6,474 nt of DNA from JAWXBT01 sp964523015 (lineage in GTDB: Bacteria > Bdellovibrionota_C > UBA2361 > J135): positions 1-6,474 of the forward strand of contig CAZFXN010000087.1 in assembly GCA_964523015.1 (NCBI GenBank), given 5' to 3'. Positions within the stretch are counted from its first letter, which is position 1, and each line of letters begins with the position of its first letter. The translations under genes and the position numbers were made by a program. This document shows positions 1-6,474 of this stretch, piece after piece. Below the pieces are notes generated by a model. It had not been told where the DNA came from. It was given only the letters and a program-made list of their open reading frames with translations, and made no database searches.

Positions 1-85
1 ATAGAGAGTTGGGCAAAAAGTGTCAAGATAGCACAACTAATAGATATTTCTCACAATAATGACCTTTTTTGGTTGCTCCATTTTA

Positions 86-104
86 GGTGAGAATCACCCT
101 TTTA
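86..104 (+). terminator. Small hairpin followed by a short T-run
   Basis: GGTGA (86-90) and TCACC (94-98) form a 5-bp stem with a GAA loop, followed by CTTTT. It could be a weak terminator for a gene upstream of the window or a leader element. No gene is visible before it, so its role is unsupported. The stem is short, and stems of this size are common by chance. Confidence 0.2.
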
Positions 105-159
105 GAGAGGTAATATTTTTATTCATTTGATACTTAATCTCATTGCCTAACATGCCGAT

Positions 160-165
160 TATACT
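160..165 (+). promoter_or_regulatory. Candidate -10 box for the HNH gene
   Basis: TATACT matches the sigma-70 -10 consensus at five of six positions and lies about 38 bp before the GTG start at 204. No good -35 box sits at 16-18 bp spacing; TTGCCT at 143-148 is only 11 bp away. The rest of 1-203 is AT-rich, and I see no gene in it on either strand. Confidence 0.3.
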
Positions 166-203
166 AATAATAGGTACAACGCTTATCAACTATTGGTTTT
201 TGT

Positions 204-710
204 GTGCAAGCTGCGCTACTTCTAAACACAAGTTATGAGCCTCTTAAGGTGATCTCCTGGAAAAAGGCTGTGACGCTTTTTTTCCTCGGTAAAGTTGAGA
301 TCGTCGAAGAGTATGATCACCATATTCGTTCTATATCAATTGCTATAAAAGCTCCTGCTGTTGTCCGACTTTTAGGATACACAAAAAGACATAAAGGAAC
401 CCCTCCTCTTTCAAGAGCTAATATATTTGCTCGTGATAATTTTGAATGCCAATATTGTGGAACCTCATTAAGAGCTAATGAAGCAACTTTGGATCACGTC
501 GTTCCTCGCAGCAAACGTGGAGTGACTAGTTGGACCAACATTGTTACTTGCTGTAATAAGTGTAATAGAAAGAAAGGTGGCAGAACTCCGAAAGAAGCTC
601 GAATGCCACTGAGAAAAATTCCGGTCAAACCAGCTTGGCTGCCGGTAATAACATTTAGATTTGATGGTAATGTCCCACTCTCTTGGCGCTACTTCCTTGG
701 AATTGAATGA
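204..710 (+). CDS. HNH endonuclease-family protein (small stand-alone type)
   Basis: 168 residues, matching the widespread family of single-domain bacterial HNH proteins. The N-terminal part (LLLNTSYEPLKVISWKKAV, about residues 5-23) is the conserved non-catalytic module of this family. The HNH/zinc-finger core lies at about 79-125. C82 and C85 (CQYC) with C117 and C120 (CNKC) are the likely structural zinc ligands. D97-H98 in LDHVVPRS, followed by N112 and N121, form the beta-beta-alpha metal nuclease signature. All core residues are present, so the protein looks intact. The start is GTG, since the conserved N-terminus begins right after it and no upstream ATG, GTG or TTG in frame extends the homology. 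No clear Shine-Dalgarno precedes it. The 3' end overlaps the CCA-enzyme reading frame. Family members sit among housekeeping genes and their cellular target is unknown; nothing here suggests a phage, an intron or a restriction system. Confidence 0.9.
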   Translation: MQAALLLNTSYEPLKVISWKKAVTLFFLGKVEIVEEYDHHIRSISIAIKAPAVVRLLGYTKRHKGTPPLSRANIFARDNFECQYCGTSLRANEATLDHVVPRSKRGVTSWTNIVTCCNKCNRKKGGRTPKEARMPLRKIPVKPAWLPVITFRFDGNVPLSWRYFLGIE

Positions 711-2067
711 TGCCTTAAAAAGGCTAGAGAAATTCACTTTATCTAAAATTCCAAAAAAAATACTCAGTGCTCTTGGCAATGATGCACAGTTACATTTAGT
801 TGGAGGTGCGGTTAGAGATACTATTCTAAAATCCCAGATAAAAAAATCAAAGATTGATATTGATTTAGCAACTGGATTACATCCAGAGGAAGTCTGTAAA
901 CGATTATCTGATCAGAAAATTCATTGGATTCCTACTGGCATTGAGCATGGAACTGTATTAGCTGTAGTTGATGATACTCATATCGAAATTACAACTTTTA
1001 GGATCCCTGGCTCAAGAGAATTAGGTGGTTCTAATCCACGCTATTCAGATTCAATCGAGATCGATCTATCTGGTCGAGATTTCACGATCAATGCCATCGC
1101 CTATTCTTTAGAAAAGAGGATACTAATCGATCCTTTTTCTGGAATTGAAGATCTAAAATCAAATACTATTCGTGCAATAAATGATCCGACGATTCGATTT
1201 AAAGAAGACCCGTTACGAATTCTTAGAATGGTTCGGTTTGGACATGCCCAGGGAAGAACAGTTGAAGAAACAACATGGCAAGCTGCACTTTCTCTTATTT
1301 CCTCTTTAGCCACAATCAGCATGGAGAGAATTAGGGATGAATTTTTAAAGATTCTTATCTCTGACTATCCTGAGAATTCCTTACGGGCTTTAAAAGAATT
1401 AAAGGCTTTAGATCTTATTATTCCTGAAATTGTTCCTTCATATGATTTTGAACAGAATGAATACCATCGATTTGACGTCTTTGAGCACACTCTTGAGGTC
1501 ATTAAAAATACTCCTCAGGATTTATTACTTAGATTAACAGCTCTTTTTCATGACCTTGGAAAACCTCACACTCTGTCTGTAGGGGATGATGAGCGAAGGC
1601 ATTTTTATAAGCATGAGATAGTAAGTGCGGATCTTACAAAAAAAGCTCTTAAGCGATTACTGCTACCAAATTCAGTGATCAAAGAGGTCTCTTTATTAGT
1701 GCGACTTCATATGCGTCCGATTGGCTGCGGGCCTGCTGGCATTAGACGACTGATTCGGGATCTTGATCAGCTTTTAAATCCTTGGCTAAAATTTAAAGAG
1801 GCTGATGCGCTTGGGGCTAAGGTTAAACTCTCCGATTTTGAATCTGAGAAAAAGAGATTTATTGATCTCTTAAAGATTGAGCAAGCACGCACGACTAATT
1901 TTCTTAAGCTTGCAATTACTGGTCAGGATCTAATCTCTTTAGGAGCTATCGAAGGGCCAATTTTAGGCAACGTTCTAAATGCCCTTAAAGAGATGGTCCT
2001 TAATGATCCTTCCCTTAATACAAAGGAAGCGTTACTGAGATTGGCCAAAGAAAAACTAGTTTCTTAA
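664..2067 (+). CDS. CCA tRNA nucleotidyltransferase / poly(A) polymerase family with HD domain
   Basis: About 467 residues; class II nucleotidyltransferase that builds or repairs the 3'-CCA of tRNAs in the cytoplasm. Numbered from a TTG at 661, the N-terminal catalytic domain has LVGGAVRD (46-53), the metal-binding DID (66-68), RDFTINAIAY (139-148) and the nucleotide-recognition motif EDPLRILRMVRF (182-193). ERIRDEFLKIL (222-232) follows in the neck. A C-terminal HD domain carries H276, the H297-D298 pair (LFHDLGKP), H318 and H350, as in E. coli-type CCA enzymes. The start is uncertain: ATG 664, ATG 670, and TTG 697 or 703 are all in frame and none has a Shine-Dalgarno. ATG 664 gives a 47-bp overlap with the HNH gene. 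TTG 703 would give only 8 bp and still leave about 30 residues before the GGAVRD motif. It is probably co-transcribed with the HNH gene. A poly(A) polymerase role cannot be excluded, so no gene symbol is given. Confidence 0.92.
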   Translation: MVMSHSLGATSLELNDALKRLEKFTLSKIPKKILSALGNDAQLHLVGGAVRDTILKSQIKKSKIDIDLATGLHPEEVCKRLSDQKIHWIPTGIEHGTVLAVVDDTHIEITTFRIPGSRELGGSNPRYSDSIEIDLSGRDFTINAIAYSLEKRILIDPFSGIEDLKSNTIRAINDPTIRFKEDPLRILRMVRFGHAQGRTVEETTWQAALSLISSLATISMERIRDEFLKILISDYPENSLRALKELKALDLIIPEIVPSYDFEQNEYHRFDVFEHTLEVIKNTPQDLLLRLTALFHDLGKPHTLSVGDDERRHFYKHEIVSADLTKKALKRLLLPNSVIKEVSLLVRLHMRPIGCGPAGIRRLIRDLDQLLNPWLKFKEADALGAKVKLSDFESEKKRFIDLLKIEQARTTNFLKLAITGQDLISLGAIEGPILGNVLNALKEMVLNDPSLNTKEALLRLAKEKLVS

Positions 2068-2083
2068 GCCTATTATAAGAAAT
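2060..2083 (+). terminator. Weak AT-rich hairpin at the end of the CCA gene
   Basis: TTTCTTA (2060-2066) pairs with TAAGAAA (2076-2082), plus a G-T wobble at 2059/2083, around a 9-nt loop. The hairpin spans the TAA stop codon. No clean T-run follows, only a mixed AT stretch, so intrinsic termination would be weak. A strand-independent AT palindrome is equally likely. Confidence 0.2.
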
Positions 2084-2121
2084 CTTAGAAATTTCATTTG
2101 TCCAGATAGACTAAAGATCAT

Positions 2122-2150
2122 TTGATATATCCTGCCTGTACTAATTTAAA
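2122..2150 (+). promoter_or_regulatory. Candidate sigma-70 promoter for the 2172-3240 gene pair
   Basis: TTGATA (2122-2127, five of six consensus matches) and TTTAAA (2145-2150, four of six) are separated by 17 bp. Transcription would begin near 2157, leaving a leader of about 15 nt with no Shine-Dalgarno before the ATG at 2172. It would separate this pair from the HNH-CCA unit upstream. It rests on consensus matching only, in AT-rich DNA where such matches arise by chance. Confidence 0.4.
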
Positions 2151-2171
2151 CTTTTTAAGTAAACTAACTAA

Positions 2172-2666
2172 ATGACTCTTAAGCTCTATAAAGGATCTTT
2201 GATTGCTGTTCTCTTAGCAATTGCTGTGGTCTACAATTTCCAAACAGTTAAATTTAAAAGTGTAACCCAATATAATTTTGAGAGCTGGCTAAGCACGCTT
2301 AACAACCAATCACCTGAGAGCCTGGATCAAGAGATTGAAAGTGTAACAATTGAAGGGAGATTTAATAATATTCTCTTCTCTCTCAAATCCACAACGCCAT
2401 CAGATACCGATTCAATCACAAGAATATTGGATCTGCTAAAAGAGGCTGATATCTTTTCTTTACCGTCAGATAAATCCTTATCAGGTGACAATATCGAGAT
2501 ATTTGTTAAAAGTCGGAATAATTCTTTTGCTACTTCAATTTCAAAAGATGAAGCATCTAAAGATCACAAAATTCAACTGCTCTTTAAATTACTGCAATTA
2601 AAAGGGGAGCAGATCCAATCTTCTGCCTTTGCTCGACGTAATAATGGAGAATCCGTTCATGAATAA
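2172..2666 (+). CDS. Membrane-anchored protein of unknown function
   Basis: 164 residues; I do not recognise a family. Residues 1-7 are short and basic (MTLKLYK). Residues 8-22 are hydrophobic (GSLIAVLLAIAVVYN), giving one N-terminal membrane anchor or an uncleaved signal. There is no lipobox cysteine. The remainder (about 25-164) is polar and charged with no second hydrophobic segment, so it probably lies outside the membrane in the periplasm or cell envelope. There are no cysteines and no visible catalytic motif. SDTDSITRILDLLKEADIFSLPSD (78-101) reads like an alpha-helical segment, and IEGRFNNILFSLKS (60-73) and DNIEIFVKSRNNSFATSIS (106-124) like beta strands. The gene overlaps the HD-hydrolase gene by 8 bp if that starts at ATG 2659, which implies coupled expression. 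The start is ATG with no clear Shine-Dalgarno. It looks like a real gene from its unbroken frame, its promoter-like upstream region and the overlap, but it may be lineage-specific. Confidence 0.75.
   Translation: MTLKLYKGSLIAVLLAIAVVYNFQTVKFKSVTQYNFESWLSTLNNQSPESLDQEIESVTIEGRFNNILFSLKSTTPSDTDSITRILDLLKEADIFSLPSDKSLSGDNIEIFVKSRNNSFATSISKDEASKDHKIQLLFKLLQLKGEQIQSSAFARRNNGESVHE
2646..2650 (+). promoter_or_regulatory. Shine-Dalgarno that selects the HD-hydrolase start
   Basis: GGAGA lies 8 nt before the ATG at 2659, an ideal spacing. The earlier in-frame starts (TTG 2629, ATG 2644) have no such site, so 2659 is preferred. The site lies inside the end of the upstream gene, consistent with translational coupling. 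Confidence 0.6.
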
Positions 2667-3240
2667 AACTAGGACCGAGGCATTCGCACTACTTAGCGAA
2701 TATATGAAAAATCAAAATCTTATAAATCACTGCTTAACAGTAGAAGCCGCTATGCGCTGGTATGCTAAAAAGTTTGATTGCTCTGATGCTGATATCGAAC
2801 GTTGGGGGATTGCTGGATTACTCCATGACTTTGATTATGAAATGTTTCCTGAGCCAGTTGCGCCCAATGGTCATCCGTATAAGGGAAACCAGATTCTAAC
2901 TGAGATGGGTTACGATGATGAAATTAAAGAGGCGATTATGGGCCATGCTGCCTACACTGGGGTTGCTCGCACATCTCAGATGGCTAAAACTCTTTTCGCT
3001 GTTGATGAATTATGTGGCCTCGTTGTTGCATCAACTCTTGTAAGACCAGACAAATCTCTTCATACCATTGAAGCAAAATCTGTTATCAAAAAGATGAAAG
3101 ATAAACACTTTGCAGCAGGCTGCAATCGAGATGACATCAAACAAGGAGCCCAGGAGATCGGAATAGAATTACCGGAACATACTACAAATGTAATTACTGC
3201 TCTTAGAGAGATCGCCGATCAATTAGGGCTTAGTGGATAG
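2659..3240 (+). CDS. HD-domain (HDIG-type) metal-dependent phosphohydrolase
   Basis: 193 residues from ATG 2659. The HD-superfamily metal ligands are in the usual order: H24 (LINHCLTVEAAM), the H56-D57 pair (GLLHDFDYE), H96 (IMGHAAYTG) and D116 (FAVDELCG). The HDIG-type layout, with a conserved C-terminal stretch LVRPDKSLHTIEAKSVIKKMKDKHFAAG (127-154), matches a widespread family of small soluble predicted hydrolases. The family's substrate is not established, so none is given. All metal ligands are present, so it should be active. There is no signal peptide, so it is cytoplasmic. It overlaps the membrane-anchored gene upstream by 8 bp and has its own GGAGA site, so the two are probably made together. 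It converges on leuS with 41 bp between the stop codons. The alternative starts at 2644 and 2629 would add 5 and 10 residues. Confidence 0.88.
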   Translation: MNKTRTEAFALLSEYMKNQNLINHCLTVEAAMRWYAKKFDCSDADIERWGIAGLLHDFDYEMFPEPVAPNGHPYKGNQILTEMGYDDEIKEAIMGHAAYTGVARTSQMAKTLFAVDELCGLVVASTLVRPDKSLHTIEAKSVIKKMKDKHFAAGCNRDDIKQGAQEIGIELPEHTTNVITALREIADQLGLSG

Positions 3241-3257
3241 CTCTATCTATTTTCTTT
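3234..3257 (+). terminator. Candidate intrinsic terminator of the HD-hydrolase gene
   Basis: TGGATA (3234-3239) pairs with TATCTA (3244-3249), six pairs including one G-T, around a GCTC loop. It is followed by TTTTCTTT. The stem overlaps the TAG stop codon and is AT-rich, so it is a weak example. I see no matching terminator on the minus strand for leuS. Confidence 0.35.
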
Positions 3258-3281
3258 ACTCTCCCTAACTCTATAGACAAG

Positions 3282-5972
3282 TCACTGCTTAATAACATTC
3301 ACAAGCCTTGGCACTGAAGTCCCCTGATGAAATACAGTAATAAACCTATCATTTGAGGTGGCTTCGTACTGAGTGCCCTTAAGCTTATTTATGATCTCTT
3401 CCTTTAAAGCATCCTGAGAAGTTGCAGCAGGCACATCTACAAGCGCACGTTTCTTACCAGCAATCTGGATTACCACAGTAACAATATCATCTTTAAGTAA
3501 GCTTGGATCAAATGTTGGCCAAACTGCGAACGTAACTGTGTCTTTATTACCAAGCTCACTCCACATCTCTTCACAAATATGTGGGGCAAATGGAGCAAGT
3601 AGTCTTACAAACACTGACAAGGTTTCTTTTGAAACTGGATCGCTGCCAACTGCATTTAAAAACTCCATCATTGCTGCCAAAGGAGTATTAAACTGAAACT
3701 CCTCCATTGATTCAGTAACTTTCTTAATCGTTTTATGAAGTTCCCGCTTAATTATCTCTGATTCTTCTTTTACTGAGACACATTCTCGTATTCCATTTTC
3801 AGTGATTACAAATTTCCAGGATTTTTTTAGAAATCTATTAACACCAAGGATCGCCTGACTATCCCACATTCTGGTTCCCTCAAGCGGACCCATAAACATC
3901 ATATGTAATCTTAAGGTATCAGCTCCGTACTCTTTAACTATCTCATCAGGATTAACTACATTTCTTAAAGACTTTGACATCTTGGCTGAGATCTTCTCTA
4001 AAACTTCGCCAGTCTCTTTATGCTTTGCAACTCCATCAGAAAGAATATCAACTTGATCAACAGCTACTAATCCCCCGCGCCTATTTTTAAAAGCATGAGC
4101 TAAGATCATTCCTTGATTAATAAGTTTTTTAAACGGCTCTTTGGTAGAAACGTATCCAAGATCATAAAGAACTTTATGCCAAAATCTTGCGTATAAAAGA
4201 TGAAGAACTGCATGTTCAGCACCTCCAACATAGATATCAACAGGGGTCCAGTTTTTCTCTATGCTTTTTGACCAGGGTTCTTTATCATTCTTCGGATCTA
4301 AATACCGTAGATAATACCAACATGATCCAGCCCAATTCGGCATAGTGTTAGTTTCTCGACGACCTTTCATCCCAGTTTTCTTACAGGTTACATTCAACCA
4401 TTCTGTAGCTTTTGCTAGCGGAGATTCTCCATCTTGGGACGGTTTAAAATCATCTAATTTAGGGAGAAGCAAAGGCAGCTCACTCTCTTCAAGGGTTGTG
4501 ATACTTCCATCTTCCCAGTGAATAATTGGAATCGGTTCTCCCCAATATCTCTGCCTAGAGAATAACCAATCGCGAAGTTTGTAATTAACAACACTTTGGC
4601 CTTTTTTATTTTTTATAAGCCATTCATTAATCAGCGTAGCTGCTTCAGTATTAGGCTTGCCTTCAAGTGAAAGCTCTTTTGCAACTGGGAAATGACACGG
4701 CAACATATTTCCTGATTCAGTAAATGCAGCTTCCCCTTCAAGCACTGCTAATCTTAACTCCTCTGCTGCACTATCATCAGGTTTAATAACAGGACGAATC
4801 TCTATTTGAAAAGTTCTTGCAAAATCAAAATCCCTCTCATCATGAGCAGGCACCCCCATCACTGCACCAGTACCAAAACTCATAAGGACATAATCGCCGA
4901 TATAAATTGGAACAAGCTCAGAATTAATTGGATTTACAACATAGCTTCCAGTAAAAACCCCTGTTTTCTTTCGATTCTCTATAGTCCTATCTAGCTCACT
5001 CATTTTAAGTGCAGCATCACAGTAGCTTTCCACTTTCTGTTTTTGTTCAGCAGTAGTAATTTGACTAACAATTGGATGTTCAGGAGAGATTACAAAGAAA
5101 GTCACTCCGAAAAGAGTATCAGGTCGAGTTGTAAATGCTACTAGCTGAGCATCCTGACCATGGATTTTAAATTCAATCTCAGATCCAAATTTTTTACCGA
5201 TCCAGTTTCTCTGTTGCTCTTTGATATTCTCTGGCCAATCTACATCATCAATCTCTTTTAATAATCTCTCAGCATATTTTGTGATCCTAAGCATCCACTG
5301 TTTCATTGGACGTTTCACAACCGGGAATCCTCCACGTTCTGAAAGTCCGTTAATAACCTCTTCATTTGCTAAAACGCTACCTAACTCAGGGCACCAATTA
5401 ACCATCGCTTCGGTGTAATATGCTAAACGATACTGCTCTCTATATTTTTGAAGCTCTGCCTCTCCAAGTGCTTTAACTTCACTAGGAACTGGCAACTCCT
5501 CAATTGGTTGTGCTTTCTCAGCTTCCTCATCAAACCAGGAATTATATAACTGTAGAAAAATCCACTGTGTCCATTTATAATAATCTGGTGTACAGGTGCT
5601 AATCTCCCTATCCCAATCATAAGAGTATCCAAGAGATTTTAATTGACGGCGAAAAATTCCACAGTTTCTCTCAGCAATTATAGCCGGATGCTCCCCTACT
5701 TTTACGGCATGTTGTTCAGTTGGTAATCCGAAAGCATCAAATCCCATGGGATGAAGAACAGTAAAACCCTTCATCCGAAAATATCGACTATAGATATCAG
5801 TTGCTGTGTAACCGAGTGGGTGTCCAATATGCAGGCCATCTCCAGAAGGATACGGAAACATATCTAAGCAATAGAGCTTCTTTTCCCCAGCATTTCCTAC
5901 CTTAAAGGTATTATTCTTCTCCCAGTAATCCTGCCATTTTTTCTCTATCGATGAGTGTTCATATTCAGACAC
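3282..5972 (-). CDS. leuS: Leucyl-tRNA synthetase
   Basis: 896 residues; class Ia synthetase that charges tRNA-Leu with leucine using ATP, in the cytoplasm. The ATP-binding HIGH motif is at 48-51 (GDGLHIGHPLG) and KMSKS at 664-668. The CP1 editing domain shows TTRPDT (281-286) and GTGAVMGVPAHDERD (367-381), with D378 the conserved editing aspartate. LRDWLFSRQRYWGEPIP (466-482) and YVGGAEHAVLHLLYARFWHK (581-600) complete the Rossmann fold. The anticodon-binding and C-terminal domains are present to the end, so the gene is complete. It is slightly longer than E. coli LeuRS (860), partly from an insertion at about 146-182. In the small zinc domain, CPELGSV and SERGGFPV (194-218) keep only one cysteine, so zinc binding is lost. 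The GTG start at 5972 is supported by AGGAG nine bases upstream. leuS is transcribed alone, convergent to the HD-hydrolase gene. Confidence 0.98.
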   Translation of the reverse strand: MSEYEHSSIEKKWQDYWEKNNTFKVGNAGEKKLYCLDMFPYPSGDGLHIGHPLGYTATDIYSRYFRMKGFTVLHPMGFDAFGLPTEQHAVKVGEHPAIIAERNCGIFRRQLKSLGYSYDWDREISTCTPDYYKWTQWIFLQLYNSWFDEEAEKAQPIEELPVPSEVKALGEAELQKYREQYRLAYYTEAMVNWCPELGSVLANEEVINGLSERGGFPVVKRPMKQWMLRITKYAERLLKEIDDVDWPENIKEQQRNWIGKKFGSEIEFKIHGQDAQLVAFTTRPDTLFGVTFFVISPEHPIVSQITTAEQKQKVESYCDAALKMSELDRTIENRKKTGVFTGSYVVNPINSELVPIYIGDYVLMSFGTGAVMGVPAHDERDFDFARTFQIEIRPVIKPDDSAAEELRLAVLEGEAAFTESGNMLPCHFPVAKELSLEGKPNTEAATLINEWLIKNKKGQSVVNYKLRDWLFSRQRYWGEPIPIIHWEDGSITTLEESELPLLLPKLDDFKPSQDGESPLAKATEWLNVTCKKTGMKGRRETNTMPNWAGSCWYYLRYLDPKNDKEPWSKSIEKNWTPVDIYVGGAEHAVLHLLYARFWHKVLYDLGYVSTKEPFKKLINQGMILAHAFKNRRGGLVAVDQVDILSDGVAKHKETGEVLEKISAKMSKSLRNVVNPDEIVKEYGADTLRLHMMFMGPLEGTRMWDSQAILGVNRFLKKSWKFVITENGIRECVSVKEESEIIKRELHKTIKKVTESMEEFQFNTPLAAMMEFLNAVGSDPVSKETLSVFVRLLAPFAPHICEEMWSELGNKDTVTFAVWPTFDPSLLKDDIVTVVIQIAGKKRALVDVPAATSQDALKEEIINKLKGTQYEATSNDRFITVFHQGTSVPRLVNVIKQ

Positions 5973-5981
5973 AGCGGTACG

Positions 5982-5986
5982 CTCCT
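5982..5986 (-). promoter_or_regulatory. leuS Shine-Dalgarno (decides a GTG start)
   Basis: On the minus strand the sequence is AGGAG, nine nt before the GTG at 5972. It is the strongest ribosome binding site in the window and fixes the leuS start at a GTG codon. Confidence 0.75.
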
Positions 5987-6015
5987 AAAATTTCCCTAAA
6001 ATGGTGAGAATTACA

Positions 6016-6044
6016 AAGATAGTTTATTTACTAAGGAAAGCCAA
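6016..6044 (-). promoter_or_regulatory. Candidate leuS promoter
   Basis: On the minus strand TTGGCT (6044-6039, -35) and TATCTT (6021-6016, -10) are separated by 17 bp. The start site would fall near 6009, giving a leader of about 37 nt. That leader is too short for a T-box or a leucine attenuator, so leuS shows no classical amino-acid-dependent leader control. It is a consensus match only. Confidence 0.45.
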
Positions 6045-6172
6045 GATATTAGGGGGAACGTCGCCTTTTCATCCATATGGGGCGTAGATATATTTCAACC
6101 TTTGGTTCACTTGCCAGAACTATTCATTTAGAGTACATATTTGCCCTGACTTTCGGTTAAATTACCAGAGAT

Positions 6173-6178
6173 TATAGT
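6173..6178 (+). promoter_or_regulatory. Possible -10 box upstream of the tRNA-Asp-like region
   Basis: TATAGT lies about 49 bp before the tRNA 5' end. The best -35 candidate, TTTCGG at 6151-6156 (16-bp spacing), is poor. Between this box and the tRNA lies an inverted repeat, CTAGAT (6181-6186) and ATCTAG (6195-6200). Apart from the leuS promoter I see nothing else in 5990-6170. Confidence 0.25.
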
Positions 6179-6180
6179 GA

Positions 6181-6200
6181 CTAGATTAATAGTTATCTAG
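6181..6200. repeat. 20-bp inverted repeat upstream of the tRNA-Asp-like unit
   Basis: CTAGAT and ATCTAG form perfect 6-bp arms around an 8-nt AT-rich spacer, just downstream of a TATAGT box. It could be a small operator or a chance AT palindrome. It is absent in front of the second tRNA copy. Confidence 0.3.
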
Positions 6201-6213
6201 GTAAATTAGCCCT

Positions 6214-6268
<55 letters not shown>

Positions 6269-6311
6269 ACGTAAGCCAGCTCCGAGCGAGAGCGAGGAGT
6301 GATGCTTACGT
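6269..6311 (+). repeat. Hairpin 1: 8-bp arms with GNRA-capped inner stem
   Basis: ACGTAAGC (6269-6276) pairs with GCTTACGT (6304-6311). Inside, CTCC (6280-6283) pairs with GGAG (6296-6299). Next come opposed GA and GA (6284-6285, 6294-6295), which fit tandem sheared G-A pairs, then GC/GC closing a GAGA tetraloop (6288-6291). The small internal loop is CAG opposite TGAT. Tandem G-A pairs with a GNRA loop are a typical RNA motif, which favours an RNA role over a plain DNA palindrome. Confidence 0.8.
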
Positions 6312-6323
6312 AAAGTGATACTT

Positions 6324-6352
6324 CATAAACACAAGCTAGCGAAGTGTTTATG
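6324..6352 (+). repeat. Hairpin 2: perfect 9-bp stem, 11-nt loop
   Basis: CATAAACAC (6324-6332) pairs exactly with GTGTTTATG (6344-6352). The loop (6333-6343) contains the palindrome GCTAGC. ACTTC (6320-6324) and GAAGT (6341-6345) give a competing 5-bp stem. The arms are AT-rich, unlike hairpins 1 and 3. Confidence 0.8.
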
Positions 6353-6360
6353 TCGAATTA

Positions 6361-6386
6361 GGGTTCGAGCCCACAAGGCCGAACTC
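6361..6386 (+). repeat. Hairpin 3: 10-bp bulged stem containing a T-loop-like sequence
   Basis: GGGTTCG (6361-6367) pairs with CGAACTC (6380-6386), one G-T pair included. After a bulged A, GCC (6369-6371) pairs with GGC (6377-6379) around loop CACAA. The 5' arm carries GGTTCGA, the consensus of a tRNA T arm, but here most of it is used in a different, longer stem. TCGAA (6353-6357) offers a competing partner for TTCGA (6364-6368). Confidence 0.7.
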
Positions 6387-6390
6387 GCGG

Positions 6391-6474
<84 letters not shown>

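Noticed and set aside
7..38. AGTTG/CAACT inverted repeat at the left end
   Set aside because: Only 5 bp with a 22-nt loop, expected by chance and not followed by a T-run.
204..710. HNH gene as part of a homing intron or restriction system
   Set aside because: It has the whole length and N-terminal module of the stand-alone family, no interrupted host gene around it and no methylase or partner nearby.
468..779. Minus-strand frame of 103 codons across the HNH/CCA junction
   Set aside because: Both plus-strand genes are clearly conserved through this stretch; the minus frame resembles nothing and lacks an initiation signal.
4806..5632. Short open frames opposite or out of frame within leuS
   Set aside because: They are shadows of leuS: no recognisable domain, no ribosome binding site, and the leuS frame is continuous with full family motifs.
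5973..6060. T-box or leucine attenuator in front of leuS
   Set aside because: The likely leader is only about 37 nt, with no specifier loop, T-box sequence, leucine-rich peptide or terminator.

Overview
The window is an AT-rich bacterial segment, probably metagenomic. It carries five protein-coding genes and an unusual tRNA-derived tail. Four proteins belong to recognisable families: an HNH nuclease of the small stand-alone type, a CCA-adding/poly(A) polymerase-type tRNA nucleotidyltransferase, an HD-domain hydrolase and a bacterial leucyl-tRNA synthetase. The LeuRS has the non-zinc 'SERGG' form of the small zinc-domain region, which I associate with Bacteroidetes-, Verrucomicrobia- or Chlamydiae-like enzymes. 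That is not enough to assign a phylum. Starts are mixed (GTG, ATG, possible TTG) and only two genes have clear Shine-Dalgarno sites.

Layout. Positions 1-203 are non-coding, with a small hairpin and a TATACT -10-like box. On the plus strand come the HNH gene (204-710), which overlaps the CCA enzyme gene (about 664-2067), then a 104-bp gap with a candidate promoter. A membrane-anchored protein of unknown function (2172-2666) follows, overlapping the HD-hydrolase gene by 8 bp (about 2659-3240). leuS lies convergently on the minus strand (5972-3282), with a good GTG start, Shine-Dalgarno site and promoter. Positions 5973-6213 are the leuS upstream region and hold no gene.

The last 260 bp are the odd part. 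At 6222 a tRNA-Asp(GTC) begins, with perfect D and anticodon arms. After position 6268 it does not continue into a normal T arm and acceptor strand. It runs instead into about 150 bp with three consecutive strong hairpins, a weak terminator-like stem and a T-run. The same tRNA-Asp 5' part then starts again. The two copies are identical over 55 bp, 206 bp apart, and the window stops at the last base of the second copy. This could be a tandem tRNA-Asp-derived repeat or structured RNA, a tRNA gene disrupted by palindromic insertions, or partly an assembly-graph effect, since a 55-mer repeat at a contig end is typical of k=55 assembly.

Functionally the window is mostly translation-related: 3'-CCA maturation of tRNA, leucine charging and tRNA-Asp. 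The HD hydrolase and its membrane-anchored partner form a separate, translationally coupled pair with no known substrate.
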